A stretch of 64,000 bases of DNA from Morganella morganii_D (GTDB lineage Bacteria > Pseudomonadota > Gammaproteobacteria > Enterobacterales > Enterobacteriaceae). The stretch lies in the NCBI GenBank assembly GCA_044772875.1, contig CP173058.1, forward strand, positions 3,224,001-3,288,000. The letters run 5' to 3'. Below the pieces are notes generated by a model. The model was not told the origin of the DNA. It did not search any database and worked only from the letters and a program-made list of their open reading frames with translations. This document shows, in pieces, positions 59,278 through 64,000 of this stretch (positions within the stretch are counted from its first letter, which is position 1; each line of letters begins with the position of its first letter). The position numbers and the translations under genes were made by a program.

Positions 59278-60660
59278 ATGGCTACTGGAAAAATCATCCA
59301 GGTTATCGGCGCCGTTGTGGACGTCGAATTTCCTCAGGATGCAGTACCGAAAGTGTACGATGCGCTTGAGGTAAAAAATGGTAATGAAAAACTGGTGCTG
59401 GAAGTTCAGCAGCAGTTAGGCGGCGGGGTTGTCCGTTGTATCGCTATGGGTACATCTGATGGTCTGAGCCGTAATCTGGAAGTAACCGATTTAGGCCACC
59501 CGATTGAAGTACCTGTCGGCGTGAAAACCTTAGGACGTATCATGAACGTTCTGGGTGATCCGATCGATATGAAAGGTGACATCGGCGCAGAAGAAAAATG
59601 GTCTATTCACCGTGCTGCACCAACATACGAAGAACTGTCTAACTCCCAGGAACTGCTGGAAACAGGTATCAAAGTAATGGATCTGATCTGCCCGTTCGCT
59701 AAGGGTGGTAAAGTCGGTCTGTTCGGTGGTGCGGGTGTGGGTAAAACCGTAAACATGATGGAACTGATCCGTAACATCGCGATCGAGCACTCCGGCTACT
59801 CTGTATTCGCAGGGGTGGGTGAGCGTACCCGTGAAGGTAACGACTTCTATCATGAAATGACAGACTCTAACGTTCTGGACAAAGTATCACTCGTATACGG
59901 CCAGATGAACGAGCCACCGGGAAACCGTCTGCGCGTTGCTCTGACCGGTCTGACCATGGCGGAAAAATTCCGTGATGAAGGCCGCGACGTACTGCTGTTT
60001 GTTGATAACATCTACCGTTATACCCTGGCTGGTACAGAAGTATCCGCGCTGTTAGGCCGTATGCCTTCAGCGGTAGGTTACCAGCCGACACTGGCGGAAG
60101 AAATGGGTGTGCTTCAGGAACGTATCACATCGACCAAAACAGGCTCAATCACGTCTGTACAGGCCGTTTACGTCCCTGCGGATGACTTAACTGACCCGTC
60201 TCCTGCAACCACGTTCGCTCACCTTGATGCGACCGTCGTTCTGAGCCGTCAGATTGCGTCTCTGGGTATTTACCCTGCGGTTGACCCGCTGGATTCCACC
60301 AGCCGTCAGCTTGACCCGCTCGTTGTTGGTCAGGAGCACTATGATGTTGCCCGTGGCGTACAGTCAATCCTCCAGCGTTATCAGGAACTGAAAGATATCA
60401 TCGCAATCCTCGGGATGGATGAGCTGTCAGAAGAAGATAAACTGGTTGTTGCCCGTGCCCGTAAAATCCAGCGCTTCCTGTCTCAGCCGTTCTTCGTGGC
60501 AGAAGTCTTCACCGGTTCACCGGGTAAGTTCGTTTCCCTGAAAGACACAATCCGTGGCTTTAAAGGTATCCTGGAAGGTGATTACGATCATCTGCCGGAG
60601 CAGGCGTTCTACATGGTTGGTACCATCGAAGAAGCTGTGGAAAAAGCGAAGAAGATTTAA
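59278..60660 (+). CDS. atpD: ATP synthase F1 subunit beta
   Basis: Catalytic subunit. 460 residues, the E. coli length. Walker A GGAGVGKT at 150-157, catalytic Glu in GERTREGND, Walker B LLFVDNIYRYT and the DELSEED lever. AGAGGATTC precedes the ATG. Confidence 0.98.
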   Translation: MATGKIIQVIGAVVDVEFPQDAVPKVYDALEVKNGNEKLVLEVQQQLGGGVVRCIAMGTSDGLSRNLEVTDLGHPIEVPVGVKTLGRIMNVLGDPIDMKGDIGAEEKWSIHRAAPTYEELSNSQELLETGIKVMDLICPFAKGGKVGLFGGAGVGKTVNMMELIRNIAIEHSGYSVFAGVGERTREGNDFYHEMTDSNVLDKVSLVYGQMNEPPGNRLRVALTGLTMAEKFRDEGRDVLLFVDNIYRYTLAGTEVSALLGRMPSAVGYQPTLAEEMGVLQERITSTKTGSITSVQAVYVPADDLTDPSPATTFAHLDATVVLSRQIASLGIYPAVDPLDSTSRQLDPLVVGQEHYDVARGVQSILQRYQELKDIIAILGMDELSEEDKLVVARARKIQRFLSQPFFVAEVFTGSPGKFVSLKDTIRGFKGILEGDYDHLPEQAFYMVGTIEEAVEKAKKI

Positions 60661-60681
60661 TCCGGTTAACAGGAGGCTGAT

Positions 60682-61107
60682 ATGTCTGCAATGACGTTTC
60701 ACCTGACGGTAGTAAGTGCCGAAAAACAACTGTTTAAGGGCTTAGTCCAGAAAATTCAGGTGACAGGCAGTGAAGGTGAGCTGGGTATTTACCCGATGCA
60801 TACCCCGCTGCTGACTGCCATAAAACCGGGCATGGTACGGATTGTTAAGCAATTTGGTGAAGAAGAGCTTATCTACCTTTCAGGCGGAATGCTCGAAGTA
60901 CAGCCAAACGGCGTTATCGTACTTGCGGACACGGCTATCCGTGCAAACGATCTGGATGCTGCACTGGCGATGGAATCAAAACGCCGCGCAGAAGAAAACA
61001 TCCGGAAAGCACATGGTGACGTGGATTATGCTCAGGCATCAGCCGAACTGGCAAAAGCAATTGCAAAATTACGTGTAATTGACGAGTTAGCCAAGAAGAT
61101 GATGTAA
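60682..61107 (+). CDS. atpC: ATP synthase F1 subunit epsilon
   Basis: Rotor subunit whose C-terminal helices can inhibit ATP hydrolysis. 141 residues (E. coli 139): N-terminal beta sandwich (TGSEGELGIYPMHTPLLTAIKPG), then the two-helix C-terminal domain. Last gene of the operon, followed by a terminator. Confidence 0.97.
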   Translation: MSAMTFHLTVVSAEKQLFKGLVQKIQVTGSEGELGIYPMHTPLLTAIKPGMVRIVKQFGEEELIYLSGGMLEVQPNGVIVLADTAIRANDLDAALAMESKRRAEENIRKAHGDVDYAQASAELAKAIAKLRVIDELAKKMM

Positions 61108-61125
61108 CCGAGGCAGTTAAAATAT

Positions 61126-61159
61126 AAAAGCCAGTCAGTATCCGCTGACTGGCTTTTTT
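61126..61159 (+). terminator. Terminator of the atp operon
   Basis: AAAAGCCAGTCAG / CTGACTGGCTTTT stem with a six-base loop and a T-run, 18 bases after atpC. Confidence 0.92.
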
Positions 61160-61236
61160 GCGTTGCGAAATATGTGGTATTTTCTTGTATAAACAGGTTT
61201 ACTTGGCACTCTAAAAGAGGAGCGATCAGATTTCTT

Positions 61237-62610
61237 ATGTCTACGAATGCTAAAAGTGTGGTAATTCTCGCTGCAGGTAAAGGTACCCGGATGTACTCCG
61301 CTCTGCCGAAGGTGTTACATCACCTGGCGGGCAAACCGATGGTTCAGCATGTGATTGATACAGCCCTTTCACTGGGCGCACAGAATGTACATCTGGTTTA
61401 CGGACACGGTGGTGATTTATTACAGAATACGCTGTCGGATCAGAATCTGAACTGGGTTTTACAGGCAGAACAACTGGGAACCGGACATGCGATGCAGCAG
61501 GCTGCACCTCACTTTGCTGATGACGAAGATATTCTGATGCTGTACGGCGATGTTCCGCTGATTGCTGCTGAAACACTGGAACGCCTGATGGCGGTAAAAC
61601 CGGAAGGCGGCATTGGTCTTCTGACAGTGATTCTGGATAACCCGGCGGGGTACGGCCGCATCATCCGCGAAAACGGTCAGGTGACCGGGATTATCGAACA
61701 GAAAGATGCCTCTGAAGAACAACAGAAAATCAAAGAAATCAACACCGGTATTCTGGTAGCCAACGGCGGTGATCTCAAACGCTGGTTAGCAAAACTGAAC
61801 AACAATAATGCGCAGGGTGAATTTTATATCACCGATATTATTGCCATTGCGCATCAGGAAGGGCGTCGTATTGAGACAGCTCATCCGGAAAAACTGAGTG
61901 AAATGGAAGGGGTGAATAACCGCCTTCAGCTCGCGGCGCTGGAGCGTATTTATCAGCATGAACAGGCCGAACGTCTGTTACTCGAAGGTGTGATGATTCC
62001 GGACCCGGCGCGTTTTGATCTGCGCGGCACTCTGACACACGGTAAAGATGTCATCATCGACGTGAATGTTATTATCGAAGGGGATGTGACACTCGGTAAT
62101 AATGTGGTAATTGGTGCCGGTTGTGTGCTGAAAGATTGTATTATCGGCGACGGTTCTGTTCTCAGTCCGTATACCGTGGTCGAATCATCCGAAATGGCAC
62201 GTGACTGTACTGTCGGGCCGTTTGCCCGTCTGCGTCCGGGTTCTGTACTGGCGGATAAAGCGCATGTCGGCAACTTTGTGGAAATGAAGAAAGCGACACT
62301 GGGTATCGGCTCCAAAGCCGGGCACCTCAGCTATCTGGGTGATGCAGAAATCGGTAATGATGTGAATATCGGTGCCGGAACCATCACCTGTAATTATGAT
62401 GGCGCGAACAAATTTAAAACGGTTATCGGCGATGAGGTTTTTGTCGGCTCAGATACCCAGCTGGTGGCACCGGTCACCATCGGGAAAGGCGCGACCGTCG
62501 GCGCCGGTACGACCGTAACCAAAGATGTGGGTGATAATGAACTGGTAATAAGCCGGGTCAGACAAACCCAGATTGCCGGCTGGAAACGTCCGGTAAAAAT
62601 AAACAAATAA
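61237..62610 (+). CDS. glmU: Bifunctional GlmU, N-acetylglucosamine-1-phosphate uridyltransferase and glucosamine-1-phosphate acetyltransferase
   Basis: Last two steps to UDP-GlcNAc. 457 residues (E. coli 456): N-terminal Rossmann uridyltransferase (VVILAAGKGTRMYS, LYGDVPLI), then a left-handed beta helix with hexapeptide repeats (about 250-440) for acetyl transfer. ATG 61237 gives the family start; the AGGAG is 15 bases upstream, an unusually long spacing, and the frame stays open upstream to 61174. Followed 94 bases later by glmS. Confidence 0.95.
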   Translation: MSTNAKSVVILAAGKGTRMYSALPKVLHHLAGKPMVQHVIDTALSLGAQNVHLVYGHGGDLLQNTLSDQNLNWVLQAEQLGTGHAMQQAAPHFADDEDILMLYGDVPLIAAETLERLMAVKPEGGIGLLTVILDNPAGYGRIIRENGQVTGIIEQKDASEEQQKIKEINTGILVANGGDLKRWLAKLNNNNAQGEFYITDIIAIAHQEGRRIETAHPEKLSEMEGVNNRLQLAALERIYQHEQAERLLLEGVMIPDPARFDLRGTLTHGKDVIIDVNVIIEGDVTLGNNVVIGAGCVLKDCIIGDGSVLSPYTVVESSEMARDCTVGPFARLRPGSVLADKAHVGNFVEMKKATLGIGSKAGHLSYLGDAEIGNDVNIGAGTITCNYDGANKFKTVIGDEVFVGSDTQLVAPVTIGKGATVGAGTTVTKDVGDNELVISRVRQTQIAGWKRPVKINK

Positions 62611-62704
62611 ACACAATAATAACCCCATATCTACACAGCCCGGGGACACGGCAACGCCGTAAAAACAATCAGGCAGGACATCGTTAAATCAGGAATTTAC
62701 AACT

Positions 62705-64000
62705 ATGTGTGGAATTGTTGGTGCAGTAGCACAACGTGATATCGCTGAAATTCTGTTAGAAGGGCTTCGTCGTCTGGAATACCGCGGATATGACTCTGCC
62801 GGCATGGCGGTTGTGGACAGCGAAGGGCACCTGACCCGCCTGCGTGAAGTCGGTAAAGTGAAAATGCTGGCGGAAGAAGCAGAAAAAACGCCGGTTGCCG
62901 GCGGCACCGGTATCGCGCACACACGCTGGGCAACGCATGGCGAGCCCCTGGAACGTAACGCACACCCGCATGTTTCCGGGAATATCGCTGTTGTTCATAA
63001 CGGTATTATTGAAAATTACAGTGAATTACGGGAATTACTGAAAGGCCGCGACTATCAGTTCACTTCCGACACTGACACAGAAGTTATCGCACACCTGGTG
63101 AATTGGGAGCATTCACAGGGCGGTACACTGCGTGAAGCTGTACAGCGGGCTATTCCGCAACTGCGCGGTGCTTACGGTACGGTGATTATGGACTCCCGCA
63201 CACCGGAACTGCTGGTTGCAGCCCGTTCAGGCAGTCCGCTGGTGGTTGGCCTGGGGGTCGGTGAAAACTTCCTTGCATCTGATCAGCTTGCTCTGCTGCC
63301 GGTTACCCGCCGCTTTATCTACCTGGAAGAAGGGGATATTGTCGAAATTACCCGCCGTCATGTTCATATTTTTGACCGCAATGGTGATGAAACTGAGCGT
63401 GATGTGATTGAATCCAACGTTCAGTATGATGCCGGTGATAAAGGTATTTACCGTCATTATATGCAGAAAGAAATCTATGAGCAGCCGCTGGCCATCAAAA
63501 ACACGATGGAAGGGCGTCTGCGCAATGAAACGGTTGAATTCAGCGAACTGGGTGAAAAAGCCCGTGATGTGCTGTCCGGTATCGAACATATCCAGATTGT
63601 TGCCTGTGGTACGTCATTCAACGCCGGGATGGTATCCCGTTACTGGTTTGAAGCACTGGCGGGTATTCCGTGCGATGTGGAAATCGCCTCTGAATTCCGT
63701 TACCGTAAACCGGCCTGCCGTAAGAACAGCCTGCTGATCACGATTTCACAGTCCGGTGAAACCGCTGATACTCTGGCTGCACTGCGTCTGGGTAAAGAGC
63801 TGGGCTATCTGACCTCACTGGCTATCTGCAATGTTGCCGGTTCATCACTGGTGCGTGAATCTGATTTTGCTGTGATGACCAAAGCCGGAACCGAAATCGG
63901 TGTGGCCTCCACCAAGGCATTTACCACTCAGCTGACTGTTCTGCTGATGCTGGTGGCATACTTCGGCCGTCTGAAAGGCAAAGGTGAAGCACTGGAGCAC
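62705..64000 (+). CDS. glmS: Glucosamine-6-phosphate synthase GlmS (3' partial)
   Basis: Glutamine:fructose-6-phosphate aminotransferase, first step to UDP-GlcNAc. 432 codons are visible of about 609. The catalytic Cys2 (MCGIVGAVAQ) starts the glutaminase domain, with THTRWATHG and HNGIIENY. The first SIS domain follows (ACGTSFNAG, ISQSGETADTLAAL). AGGA precedes the ATG. In E. coli glmS is cotranscribed with glmU and controlled by the sRNA GlmZ; the 94-base spacer would hold that target. Confidence 0.96.
   Translation, partial: MCGIVGAVAQRDIAEILLEGLRRLEYRGYDSAGMAVVDSEGHLTRLREVGKVKMLAEEAEKTPVAGGTGIAHTRWATHGEPLERNAHPHVSGNIAVVHNGIIENYSELRELLKGRDYQFTSDTDTEVIAHLVNWEHSQGGTLREAVQRAIPQLRGAYGTVIMDSRTPELLVAARSGSPLVVGLGVGENFLASDQLALLPVTRRFIYLEEGDIVEITRRHVHIFDRNGDETERDVIESNVQYDAGDKGIYRHYMQKEIYEQPLAIKNTMEGRLRNETVEFSELGEKARDVLSGIEHIQIVACGTSFNAGMVSRYWFEALAGIPCDVEIASEFRYRKPACRKNSLLITISQSGETADTLAALRLGKELGYLTSLAICNVAGSSLVRESDFAVMTKAGTEIGVASTKAFTTQLTVLLMLVAYFGRLKGKGEALEH

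Noticed and set aside
62703..62963. Minus-strand open frames across the start of glmS
   Set aside because: glmS is read in full on the plus strand with Cys2 and family motifs; the antisense frames are shadows.

Overview
The window is chromosomal DNA from a member of the Enterobacterales. Moderate GC content, gene-for-gene similarity to Escherichia coli core proteins, a chitin-binding-type LPMO beside the ribose operon and an IgaA/UmoB homologue suggest Morganellaceae, most probably Morganella. The genus is an inference; the order is clear.

Layout. (1) 1-18.7 kb is conserved core: mrcA (5' end outside the window), nudE, igaA-hslR-hslO, pckA, yhhW, the iron-responsive sRNA gene ryhB with a Fur box, a frameshifted yhiN, pitA, uspB/uspA, gdhA and prlC-rsmJ. 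(2) 18.9-23.1 kb is accessory. selC (tRNA-Sec) carries an island about 3.5 kb long, flanked by a degenerate duplication of the tRNA 3' end. The island has broken P4-type integrase 5' ends, a rhuM-family gene and two uncharacterised genes. An internally deleted IS3-family element follows. (3) 23.2-30.6 kb holds yibL, an orphan gadC-type antiporter, zevAB with a strong Zur-box candidate, a chemoreceptor and yghU. (4) 30.8-36.3 kb is an rRNA operon on the minus strand (16S, tRNA-Glu, 23S, 5S), the positional equivalent of E. coli rrnC. (5) 36.5-44.6 kb holds yieP-hsrA and the convergent ribose operon rbsDACBKR with two perfect operator palindromes. (6) 44.8-50.7 kb holds an AA10 LPMO, ravA-viaA, asnA, asnC and mioC. 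(7) 50.70-50.95 kb is oriC, the chromosomal replication origin, with four DnaA boxes and three AT-rich 13-mers. (8) 51-64 kb holds mnmG-rsmG, the whole F1Fo ATP synthase operon atpIBEFHAGDC, glmU and the start of glmS.

How it fits together. The highly expressed units nearest oriC are transcribed away from it: rrn and rbs to the left on the minus strand, mnmG, atp and glm to the right on the plus strand. They are therefore co-directional with replication and at high gene dosage. Metal control is represented by ryhB/Fur (iron) and zevAB/Zur (zinc). The only recently mobile segment is the selC island; it is the part most likely to hold something undescribed.
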